Shown: piece after piece, positions 8,803 to 17,119 of the stretch
Position numbering within the stretch: position 1 is the stretch's first letter
Layout: each line of letters starts with the position of its first letter
NCBI GenBank assembly: GCA_014075275.1
Contig: CP046179.1
Coordinates: 1,993,932 to 2,057,931, forward strand
Direction: 5' to 3'
From: Boseongicola sp.
GTDB lineage: Bacteria; Pseudomonadota; Alphaproteobacteria; Rhodobacterales; Rhodobacteraceae
DNA: 64,000 bases
Position numbers and translations under genes: made by a program
The notes under the pieces: model-generated
Told to the model about the DNA's origin: nothing
What the model saw: the letters and a program-made list of their open reading frames with translations, nothing else
The model's database searches: none

Positions 8803-11058
8803 ATGGCGAATCCTTCGGAAAGCGAAAGCCGCAAGCTACTTGTCAGGCTTCGTGAGACGCTGGCGGAAGACAGCGCCGGGCAAGCCCGATTGGATCGGAT
8901 TACGCATCTGATCGGCAATTCTATGATGACCGAGGTTTGCTCGATCTATCTGTTCCGCGATGCCGAAACTCTTGAATTATGTGCGACGGAGGGATTGAAC
9001 CCAGACGCAGTTCATCAGACGCGTATGCGGTTGGGCGAGGGGCTGGTCGGCCGTGTGGCGCGCAGTGGGCGCATTGTGAACGAAGCCGACGCCCCTTCCG
9101 CTAAGGGTTTTCGGTTCATGCCGGAAACAGGGGAAGAAATTTTTTCGTCATTCTGCGGTGTGCCTATTCAGAGGCTGGGCGAGAAACTGGGGGTTCTGGT
9201 CGTTCAATCCAAAGAAGCCCGGGCTTTTTCAGATGACGAGGTTTATGCACTGGAAGTTGTGGCCATGGTACTGGCCGAAATGACGGAGTTGGGTGCCTTC
9301 GTCGGCGAAGGCGAAGCACTGCGAGCGCGACATACGCTACCGGCCATGTATCGCGGTGGGATCGGACAGGAAGGTTTGGCCGAAGGCAATGTCTGGCTAC
9401 ACGAACCGCGCGTGGTGGTTTCGAACCCGGTTGCGGATGATCCGGACGCTGAATCGGATCGGTTGCGGGCGGCGGTAAACGATCTGCGGATGTCGGTCGA
9501 CGATATGCTAAAGACGGTGGCCTCGGATGGTGCGGATTCCGATCAGCGTCAGGTCATGGAAGCCTATCGCATGTTCGCGAATTCGCGGTCCTGGCTGCGT
9601 CGGATGGAGGAAGACATCGCTGCTGGATTGTCAGCTGAGGCCGCCGTGGAAAAAGAACAATCGGCAGCGCGAAGCCGTATGAGCCAGGTGCCCGATGCCT
9701 ATTTGCGCGAGCGGCTTCACGATCTGGACGACCTTTCCAACCGGTTGCTGCGGATACTGACCGGACAGGGCAAAGACACCGGCGCGGAGATGCCAGAACA
9801 CGCGGTATTGGTGGCCCGCAACATCGGCCCTGCAGAACTGCTGGAGTATGGACGCAAGTGTTTGCGCGGCATCATTCTGGAACAGGGTTCGGTTGGAAGT
9901 CACGCGGCCATCGTGGCACGCGCCTGGGCTATTCCGCTGATTATCAACGCCAAGGACGTCACTGGCGAGGCTTTGAACGGTGACCATGTGATGGTCGACG
10001 CCGAACAGGGCATTGTTCATTTGCGCCCGGACGACAATGTAGCAAGTGCATTTCGCGACAAGATCGCGATGCAGGCCAAGGCGCAGGAACGCTACGCTGA
10101 TTTGCGCGGACTGCCGGCACAAGCCAAATGTGGAGCGACGATTTCACTGCATATGAACGCCGGATTGTTGGCCGATTTGCCGTCTCTGGAAGGTTCCGGT
10201 GCCGAGGGCGTCGGTCTATTCCGTACCGAGCTGCAGTTTTTGGCCCGCAACAAGGTTCCGCGGCGCGGTGAATTGTCAGCCATCTATTCGCGTGTGCTGG
10301 ATTCGGCCAATGGGAAACGCGTGATCTTTCGAACGCTGGATATCGGGTCAGACAAGGTGCTGCCCTATATGAAGCGCGAAGACGAACCAAATCCAGCGCT
10401 TGGCTGGCGGGCTATTCGAGTGGGCCTAGACAAACCCGGGGTCATGCGCATGCAGTTGCAAGCATTGATCCGGGCCGCAAATGGTCGACCGTTGACCGTT
10501 ATGTTCCCCTTTGTTGCCCAATTTGAAGAGTTCAAGGCAGCGCGTCAGCAAGTGCTGAACGAAGTCGAGCGAGAGCGAAAACTTGGCCATACTTTGCCGG
10601 AAAAGGTGGAAATCGGGGCCATGCTGGAAACGCCAAGCCTGGCCTTTGCTCCGCGCCAGTTTTTTGAAATGGCCGATTTCATTTCCATCGGCGGCAACGA
10701 CCTGAAGCAGTTCTTCTTTGCAGCTGATCGCGAGAATGAACGTGTTCGCCGCCGCTATGATACGTTGAACGTCAGCTATTTGACCTTCATTCAGCAGATT
10801 GTTGGACGGTGTAACAGCACGAAAACTCCATTAAGTTTTTGTGGCGAAGATGCGGGGCGACCTATCGAGGCCCTTTGTTTGTCGGCCATTGGATTGCGGA
10901 TGCTTTCCATGCGCCCAGCGTCGATCGGGCCGGTCAAACACCTGTTAAGACGGGTAAATCTGGAAGAAGCGAGAGAAGTGATCGCCAAGTCACGTAACGA
11001 TGGCCATCAGTCCGTGCGCGGCAATGTCATGGAGTGGCTCAGAACGCAGACCGATTAG
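8803..11058 (+). CDS. ptsP: Phosphoenolpyruvate-protein phosphotransferase PtsP (nitrogen PTS enzyme I)
   Basis: 751 residues. An N-terminal GAF domain occupies residues about 15-160. It is followed by the EI HPr-binding/phosphohistidine domain with the active-site stretch GSVGSHAAIVARAW, and a C-terminal PEP-binding barrel with GVGLFRTELQF, SIGGNDLKQF and LSFCGEDAG. It passes phosphate from PEP to NPr in the regulatory nitrogen phosphotransfer chain. The GAF domain marks it as EI-Ntr rather than a sugar-PTS enzyme I. Its stop codon overlaps the end of the convergent MATE gene by 4 bp. Confidence 0.93.
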   Translation: MANPSESESRKLLVRLRETLAEDSAGQARLDRITHLIGNSMMTEVCSIYLFRDAETLELCATEGLNPDAVHQTRMRLGEGLVGRVARSGRIVNEADAPSAKGFRFMPETGEEIFSSFCGVPIQRLGEKLGVLVVQSKEARAFSDDEVYALEVVAMVLAEMTELGAFVGEGEALRARHTLPAMYRGGIGQEGLAEGNVWLHEPRVVVSNPVADDPDAESDRLRAAVNDLRMSVDDMLKTVASDGADSDQRQVMEAYRMFANSRSWLRRMEEDIAAGLSAEAAVEKEQSAARSRMSQVPDAYLRERLHDLDDLSNRLLRILTGQGKDTGAEMPEHAVLVARNIGPAELLEYGRKCLRGIILEQGSVGSHAAIVARAWAIPLIINAKDVTGEALNGDHVMVDAEQGIVHLRPDDNVASAFRDKIAMQAKAQERYADLRGLPAQAKCGATISLHMNAGLLADLPSLEGSGAEGVGLFRTELQFLARNKVPRRGELSAIYSRVLDSANGKRVIFRTLDIGSDKVLPYMKREDEPNPALGWRAIRVGLDKPGVMRMQLQALIRAANGRPLTVMFPFVAQFEEFKAARQQVLNEVERERKLGHTLPEKVEIGAMLETPSLAFAPRQFFEMADFISIGGNDLKQFFFAADRENERVRRRYDTLNVSYLTFIQQIVGRCNSTKTPLSFCGEDAGRPIEALCLSAIGLRMLSMRPASIGPVKHLLRRVNLEEAREVIAKSRNDGHQSVRGNVMEWLRTQTD

Positions 11059-12434
11059 GAAGTCTGGCTGGGCTTTGCGTGGCGCATCCAGAACCGGCTT
11101 TGAAGCAGAACGGCAGTGATCGCCAATCCAAGGGACAACCCCAGCCATATTCCTGCGCCATCAAGCCCAAACACGAAGCCCAGCAAGTAACTTGTGGGTA
11201 CACCAACAACCCAATAGCCAATGGCTGCCATGATCATCGGCACCATCGTATCTTGCACGCCCCGGAGCATTCCAAGCGCCATAACCTGAGCGGCGTCTAC
11301 CAGCTGGAAAAGCGCTGCTACTCCAAGCAGAATGGCCCCGATGGCAAGTATTTCTGCCCGGTCCGGGTCTGTTGGATCGATGAAAGCTCCGATCAACAGG
11401 TTCGGGAACATCAGGAATACGAAGATCGTAACCACCACTGCCCCGCCTGACACCAGCAGCGCCGATTGAGACGCTAACCGGAGCGTCTGGTGATCGCCAC
11501 GCCCCCATGCGCGCCCTGCCCGCACGGTGATGGCCTGCGACAGCCCAAGGTGGATCATGAAGGTTGCCGACGCGATTTGCAGAGCAATGCCGTGGGCGGC
11601 CAGCGAGATCGTTCCAACCCAACCCATCATGATCGAGGCTACGGCGAAGAGACCGACCTCGGACAGAAGAGTCAGACTAATCGGCCAGCCGAGCTTAAAT
11701 ACGCTGAAAAGTGCATCCCAATCAGGGCGGTGGAAGTTCTGGAAAAGCGTGTATTTGGGTGTGCGGATCAGCGCATAGGCACAAAGGAAAAGCGCACCAA
11801 GGATATGGCCGATGACCGACGCTATTGCGGCGCCTTCGACGCCAAGCTCGGGGAAGCCCCAATTTCCAAAAATCAAAGCGTAGTTCAACGCAACGTTAAG
11901 AACCGTCGTCGCCAAAGTCGCGTAGAGAACGATGCGGGTGAGTTCCAACGCCGAAAGATAGCTTCGAAAGACCATGACGAGAAGCGCCGGCATTAGGCCG
12001 AACGCTATGATATCCATATATTTTCCCGCAAGTTCACTGATAAGCGGCTCTTGACCGATGGCCAGGAAAAACTCTTCAAAAAACAGAAGTGGCACGGTCA
12101 GAACTGCGCCAAACAGAATGGTCAGCCAAAGACCCATGCGAGTAACGCGGCGGACCTGTCGGTCATCGTCGGTACCTGCTGCACTGGCCACCATGGGCAT
12201 GACGGCGATAGCGAAGCCCGAGGCGACGATGAAAACAGTAAAAAATGCCGGACCTGCAAGCGAAACGGCGGCAAGGGCAGAAACGTCGTACCAGCCCAGC
12301 ATCAGCGTATCAGTGACTTGAATGGCCACTTGCGCAAGCTGACTGCCCACGAGCGGAAGCCCGAGTGCGATCAGTGCACGCGACTGATTGGCCAGCGTGG
12401 GAACTGGCCGGTTTTGAGTTTCGGCGGTCGACAT
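11055..12434 (-). CDS. MATE family multidrug/toxin exporter
   Basis: 459 residues with about 12 membrane segments and the two-fold repeat of MATE transporters. Family blocks include LGLPLVGSQLAQVAIQVTD near the start and, at the head of the second half, FKLGWPISLTLLSEVG. It would expel cationic or organic compounds in exchange for sodium or protons (NorM-like). An upstream in-frame start exists at 12470, but the ATG at 12434 (MSTAETQNRP) leaves a proper 118-bp divergent gap to the dehalogenase gene. The substrate is unknown. Confidence 0.9.
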   Translation of the reverse strand: MSTAETQNRPVPTLANQSRALIALGLPLVGSQLAQVAIQVTDTLMLGWYDVSALAAVSLAGPAFFTVFIVASGFAIAVMPMVASAAGTDDDRQVRRVTRMGLWLTILFGAVLTVPLLFFEEFFLAIGQEPLISELAGKYMDIIAFGLMPALLVMVFRSYLSALELTRIVLYATLATTVLNVALNYALIFGNWGFPELGVEGAAIASVIGHILGALFLCAYALIRTPKYTLFQNFHRPDWDALFSVFKLGWPISLTLLSEVGLFAVASIMMGWVGTISLAAHGIALQIASATFMIHLGLSQAITVRAGRAWGRGDHQTLRLASQSALLVSGGAVVVTIFVFLMFPNLLIGAFIDPTDPDRAEILAIGAILLGVAALFQLVDAAQVMALGMLRGVQDTMVPMIMAAIGYWVVGVPTSYLLGFVFGLDGAGIWLGLSLGLAITAVLLQSRFWMRHAKPSQTS

Positions 12435-12552
12435 GAGAATCGCTATACGCCTGCCCGTCGCGCGGAGCAATTCCCAATCATATTCGCATTTGGCTATGGA
12501 AATGCGCAGCGAGCTATCGACCCCGTTGGGAAATCATCTTAGCTTCCAACTC

Positions 12553-13800
12553 ATGAGGATATTTTCCGACAAGAACCGGCCTGTTCATTTGGGTCCATAT
12601 CCCTTGGAGCGATTGTCACGCGGCACAAAATTTAGTGTCGACGGACTACCCCGGTTCGAACAGTTTTCGTATCATCGCACTGAAGCAAGGCAGTCCATAA
12701 TCAACGCAATGACTGACCATCAGGCAATGATGGATACCATTCGAGATGGGTTTGTGAACAAGAGCCGTGCGACTGTGACGGATGATCCGGTTGAGCGGGC
12801 AAACCATTTGAAATCATTCGCGTATTTTAGCGACGCGGATACGGCTGGCATTGGACGGATGCCGAGGGGGGCTGTGCTGGAAACGCCTTATGGCAACCCG
12901 GATATCGCTGCTTTGGCTGAAGCCCTGAGGACCAGGCAGACCAAAACTTTGGCTTCGGGCATCGATATGATCATGGCCGATCTGAAAGAATCGATGCAGG
13001 CCAAACCCAGCGGCATTGATGGCCATGACCATGTGATGGTGGTGATCAACCAGGCCCCTCGCGCGCCGCGTCCGAATGAACCCGGAACTGAGTGGCTGGA
13101 AGGTGCCGCGGGACATGTCGCTCATTTGCGAGCAACCGAAACGGCGGTCGTTTTGGCGAACTATATTCGCCTGCTTGGGTGGCGCGCAAAGGCGCATACT
13201 GCAACCTCGTCAGAGATCGACCTGAACCATGTTGCGGTTGCGACTGGATTAGCGACTGTGGAAGATGGCGCGCTGTGGGTTCCCTACCTTACGAACGGTT
13301 TTGGACTGGCGGCAATTACGACTGATATGCCATTGGATGTTGATGCTCCGCTCTTGCAACGACGTGAGCAGCCCAAGTTCCGCACCGAAGGACCGGCCTG
13401 GTGGGTGGGGGCGGGTTTCCGCAAAAGCGCTTTGACATCAGACCCTTACAGAAAACGAAATTTTGCCGACGGGCCGCATCCGTTTGAGACCCTGAAACGA
13501 GTGGACGACCCGACGACCTATATTGACGAACCAAACGTTGCACGGGTTCCCAAGCGTACCGACATGTTCGCGCGCGCGCAGTTCGGTGATATGGGGCCAA
13601 AACTGCAAAACGGTGCCAAAGGCGGATACTATGCGCGCAAGGCGGCACCTTCGATGGCGCAAAGGCGCATGTTGGGTGCGTTTGTCTTTCTGCAGGACGG
13701 GCCAGTCGAAACCGACACGCAAGTTCAAGTGGACACCGTTGATATTGCAAAAAAATTAAGGCCGCAACCTATTTTCTGGGTGTCGATGCCGCCGGTCTAA
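12553..13800 (+). CDS. Fused reductive dehalogenase, N-terminal piece (frameshifted)
   Basis: Begins MRIFSDKNRPVHLGPYPLERL and corresponds to the N-terminal cobalamin-domain region of catabolic reductive dehalogenases of the BhbA/NpRdhA type. There is no twin-arginine signal, so it is cytoplasmic rather than respiratory. The frame is read normally to residue about 401 and then runs through an A7 tract at 13749-13755 into a premature TAA at 13798-13800. Restoring one base at that tract joins it in frame to the next piece, giving a continuous protein of about 1068 residues. The start at 12553 is preferred to 12433, which would overlap the divergent MATE gene. Confidence 0.8.
   Translation: MRIFSDKNRPVHLGPYPLERLSRGTKFSVDGLPRFEQFSYHRTEARQSIINAMTDHQAMMDTIRDGFVNKSRATVTDDPVERANHLKSFAYFSDADTAGIGRMPRGAVLETPYGNPDIAALAEALRTRQTKTLASGIDMIMADLKESMQAKPSGIDGHDHVMVVINQAPRAPRPNEPGTEWLEGAAGHVAHLRATETAVVLANYIRLLGWRAKAHTATSSEIDLNHVAVATGLATVEDGALWVPYLTNGFGLAAITTDMPLDVDAPLLQRREQPKFRTEGPAWWVGAGFRKSALTSDPYRKRNFADGPHPFETLKRVDDPTTYIDEPNVARVPKRTDMFARAQFGDMGPKLQNGAKGGYYARKAAPSMAQRRMLGAFVFLQDGPVETDTQVQVDTVDIAKKLRPQPIFWVSMPPV
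13749..13755 (+). other. A7 tract at the frame junction of the dehalogenase gene
   Basis: In the upstream frame the codons are GCA-AAA-AAA-TTA. The seven As therefore form the classic slippery arrangement A-AAA-AAA, and a -1 slip continues as AAA-AAA-ATT-AAG into IKAATYFLGVDAAG, a reading typical of reductive dehalogenases. The shift may be a real mutation (one A lost from A8), a sequencing error, or true recoding. I see no convincing stimulatory hairpin at standard spacing. Confidence 0.8.
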
Positions 13801-13850
13801 GCCGGTGCCCGGAATGGAGCTGGTATTCCCACGACGCTACCGGGGCACCA

Positions 13851-15758
13851 TTGGATCCACCCCATGATCAGGCAATCTCGATGATCGTTGATCAGGGATA
13901 TGAAACGATGGAAGGTGCCAGCGGCGACGACTGGATTTCGGTCGCTCAATCTATGCGGGCCTATCTGCGCTTTTCTCTTTTGGGAGGCATAATCTCTAAA
14001 CAAATCAGACGGTTAGGGTATAAGGCAAAGGCGCATACGGTTTTGGACGGCGAAGTGTTGCAGCCACCGCTGTTACTATTGTCGGGGCTGGGAGAGGTCA
14101 GCCGGATTGGCGAAGTGATCCTGAACCCGTTTCTGGGACCACGGCTGAAATCCGGCGTGGTGACAACTGACTTGCCCTTGGCCCATGACCGGCCGATTGA
14201 CTTTGGACTGCAAAAGTTTTGCGAGTCCTGCAACAAATGCGCCCGCGAGTGCCCTTCGGGCGCGATTACCGCCGGTCCAAAGCTGATGTTCAACGGCTAT
14301 GAGATTTGGAAATCCGACAGCCAGAAATGCGCAACCTACCGGATCACCACTGAAGGTGGGGCGATGTGCGGGAGGTGCATGAAAACCTGCCCTTGGAATT
14401 TAGAGGGGTTGTTTGCAGAAAAACCTTTCCGTTGGGCCGCGATGAATATGCCAAGTGCAGCACCCGCACTTGCGAAACTGGACGATGTTGCCGGGCGTGG
14501 CGGTTTGAACCCGGTGAAAAAATGGTGGTGGGACATAGAGTTAGACGAAAGTGGTGGTTATCACGCGGCCAAGGTTCCGGCCAATGCGCGGGATTTGCAA
14601 CGCGATTTGGATCTGAAATACGAGGACCAGACTTTGGCGGTTTACCCGGCAAATCTTGCGCCCCATCCTTGGCCCTATCCTTTCCCTATGGACCGCGAGG
14701 CCGGAATTTCGGCCTATGAAAACCTGATCAGCGCCAAAGACCACCGCGCCAAATCCGAAGCTGGTGAGACTGCCCATGTTCACAAGTATTCAGGTGATGG
14801 CACAAGTCCGGTTGTGCGGGTCAACGTCAGCAAGGTTGAAAATCTCACGGCAGACATAACAAAATATGAATTCACCGCTCTGGACGAAAGCGATTTGCCG
14901 GAATGGTCGGCGGGCGCGCATCTGGATGTGGTTGTAGCCCCTGAATTCCTTAGACAATACTCGATGTCCGGTCATCCGATTGATCGAAAACGTTATCAGA
15001 TTGCTGTCTTGCGTGAAGACGAGGGCCGAGGGGGATCGGCGCTGATGCACCGGATATTCTCAGAAGGACGCAAGGTCTTCGTTTCACAGCCGATCAACCA
15101 TTTTCCACTGGATGAAACTGCCAGCAAAACCTTTCTGATGGGCGGTGGTATTGGGATTACCCCGATGGTGGCGATGGCCCATGAACTGCACGGGCTTGGC
15201 GCTGATTTTCAGTTGCACTATTCGGTGCCGACCCGAGCGGCAGCGGGATTTCTTGAGGATATTCAAGGCTTTGAATGGTCTGAAAATCTACGCCTGCACA
15301 TCTCGGATGAAGACACGCGCGCCGATTTGGCCAACATATTCACCGAACCCGGCAAAGATACCCATGTCTATGCCTGTGGTCCCGACGCCTTTATGTCAGC
15401 CGTAGTTGATGCTGCGCAGGGCGCGGGCGTGCCAGAAGATAATTGCCATATCGAGTATTTTTCGACCCCGGATGTGCCGGAATATGAGAACCACGACTTT
15501 ACCCTGAAGTTGATGAAGTCTGGCCGGGAAGTAATTGTTCCGGCTGATAAATCCGGAACCGATGCATTGGCCGACGCGGGCATTCAGGTGCCGGTAAAAT
15601 GCTCAGATGGTATCTGTGGGGTTTGCAGTTGCGGGATCGTCTCGGGCGAGGTCGAACACCGTGATTTCGTTCTGTCAAACCGCGAGCGGCAGACCAAGAT
15701 GATCCTTTGCCAATCCCGCGCTGCGGACCCGGACGGGGTGATCGAAATCGATCTTTGA
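13851..15758 (+). CDS. Fused reductive dehalogenase, C-terminal piece with ferredoxin reductase
   Basis: Coding potential in this frame actually starts at the A7 tract (13749); 13851 is only a convenient first codon. In order it holds the rest of the cobalamin domain, two [4Fe-4S] motifs (CESCNKCARECP near base 14220 and CGRCMKTCPW near 14370), and an FMN/NAD(P)H oxidoreductase domain of the phthalate dioxygenase reductase type (RQYSMSGHP, GGGIGITPMVAM). At the C-terminus is a plant-type [2Fe-2S] domain (CSDGICGVCSCG then CQS). The fusion supplies electrons from NAD(P)H directly, as in BhbA. No membrane-anchor rdhB gene is present. It probably removes halogens from aromatic compounds; the substrate is not known. 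Confidence 0.85.
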   Translation: MDPPHDQAISMIVDQGYETMEGASGDDWISVAQSMRAYLRFSLLGGIISKQIRRLGYKAKAHTVLDGEVLQPPLLLLSGLGEVSRIGEVILNPFLGPRLKSGVVTTDLPLAHDRPIDFGLQKFCESCNKCARECPSGAITAGPKLMFNGYEIWKSDSQKCATYRITTEGGAMCGRCMKTCPWNLEGLFAEKPFRWAAMNMPSAAPALAKLDDVAGRGGLNPVKKWWWDIELDESGGYHAAKVPANARDLQRDLDLKYEDQTLAVYPANLAPHPWPYPFPMDREAGISAYENLISAKDHRAKSEAGETAHVHKYSGDGTSPVVRVNVSKVENLTADITKYEFTALDESDLPEWSAGAHLDVVVAPEFLRQYSMSGHPIDRKRYQIAVLREDEGRGGSALMHRIFSEGRKVFVSQPINHFPLDETASKTFLMGGGIGITPMVAMAHELHGLGADFQLHYSVPTRAAAGFLEDIQGFEWSENLRLHISDEDTRADLANIFTEPGKDTHVYACGPDAFMSAVVDAAQGAGVPEDNCHIEYFSTPDVPEYENHDFTLKLMKSGREVIVPADKSGTDALADAGIQVPVKCSDGICGVCSCGIVSGEVEHRDFVLSNRERQTKMILCQSRAADPDGVIEIDL

Positions 15759-15773
15759 TCGGCTCGAAACACC

Positions 15774-15846
15774 CTGTCTGTATCGCGTCGGTATCATGTC
15801 GGTATTACGTCGGTGGACCCGAACGGTGCTGATACCTTGCGTTAAC
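15774..15846 (+). repeat. Interspersed repeat with 11-bp units, copy A (long form)
   Basis: CTGTCTGTATC, then three GTCGGT-headed 11-bp steps (GTCGGTATCAT, GTCGGTATTAC, GTCGGTGGACC), then CGAACG, 21 bp of spacer and GTTAAC. A second copy on the opposite strand at 56429-56490 has the same ends and spacer length but one 11-bp step fewer. It lies between two convergent genes. Confidence 0.75.
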
Positions 15847-15848
15847 TC

Positions 15849-17009
15849 TTAGAGTTTCAGTCCAACCCAGGCGCCGTTGCGGTTGGAAGACCGCACGCAG
15901 GCATCGACGAAGGCAACCCCGATGACACCGTCATTGATATCGGGGAACGCTACATCGCCAGACACTGGCACGCCCGCCCGGCGGGCATTGATGGCTTCCG
16001 CCGCTTCTGCGTAGATCGTGGCAAAGCCTTCCAGATAGCCTTCGGGATGGCCGGGCGGAATTCGCGTGACGCGATTGGCGGCATCGCCTGCCCCGGCACC
16101 ACCCCGTGTCAAAAGGCGCTTTGGTTCGCCAAAAGGCGTGAACCACAGATAGTTCGGGTCTTCCTGGCTCCATTCCAGCCCGCCCTTGTCGCCATAGACG
16201 CGAAGCTTCAGGGCGTTTTCATTGCCCGGCGACACCTGGCTCGCCCAGAGCATGCCCTTGGCCCCACCAGTGAACCGCATCATGACATGGGCGTTGTCGT
16301 CCAACTGGCGGCCGTCAACAAAGGTTGCCAGATCAGCAGACAATTCCGCCAGTTCCAACCCGGTCACAAAAGAAGCGAGGTTGAAAGCATGGGTGCCAAT
16401 ATCGCCGATGCACCCCCCGGCCCCGCTTTATTTGGGATCCGTGCGCCATTCGGCCTGTTTCAACCCGCTGTCTTCCAGTTTGTCACTCAGCCAATCCTGC
16501 GGGTATTCGGCCTGAACCACACGCACCGTGCCAATGTCGCCTGCGGCGACCATGGCGCGGGCCTGACGGATCATCGGATAGCCGGTGTAATTATGGGTCA
16601 GCACAAACAGCGCGTCAGATTTGGCCGCTGCCTTGGCCAGAGCTTTGGCCTCGGGCAAGGTCGCGGTCAGGGGCTTGTCGCAGATGACATGGATGCCACG
16701 TTTCAGAAACTCTTTGGCAACTGGGGCGTGCATGTGGTTCGGCGTCACGATGGCCACCGCCTCGATGCCCGACTTCAGGCGCGCCTCGCGCTTGGCCATT
16801 TCGGCAAAATTGCCATAGGCACGGGCGGGATCAATTCCGAAATCCTGCGCCGAGGCCAGGCTTTTCTCAGCCGTCGACGAAAAAGCCCCGGCCACAAGCT
16901 CGAACCGGTCGTCTATTCGGGCTGCAATGCGATGCACCCCGCCAATGAAGGCATCCCGCCCTCCGCCAACCATACCAAGCCTGATCCGATCTGTGTTGCG
17001 CCGTTCCAT
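15849..17009 (-). pseudogene. Gfo/Idh/MocA family oxidoreductase broken by one in-frame stop
   Basis: Reading from 17009, the first 193 codons encode an NAD(P)-binding Rossmann domain (LGMVGGGRDAFIGGVHR, VICDKPLT in the EKP position). A TAA at 16428-16430 interrupts between WRTDPK and SGAGGCIGDIGTHAFNL. The same frame then continues without another stop to 15849 with the normal C-terminal domain. A single base change (for example CAA to TAA) explains it. If repaired, the protein would have 386 residues and act as a sugar or inositol dehydrogenase. It is the last gene of the xyloside cluster. Confidence 0.85.
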
Positions 17010-17025
17010 GTGATCCTCATCATCT

Positions 17026-17083
17026 TCTTTTTGGTCAAAAATACTCCGGGGGAGTCGCCAAAGGCGACGGGGGCAGCGCCCCC
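17026..17083 (+). repeat. Interspersed hairpin repeat, copy 2
   Basis: Core TTCTTTTTGGTCAAAAATA followed by CTCCGGGGG, then hairpins GTCGCC-AAA-GGCGAC (17054-17068) and GGGGGC-AGC-GCCCCC (17069-17083). Same family as copies near 5378 and 57685. It lies between the isomerase gene and the broken Gfo gene. Confidence 0.7.
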
Positions 17084-17119
17084 GGCCGGGGTGGGTGGGC
17101 GGGGCCCACTCACAAAACC

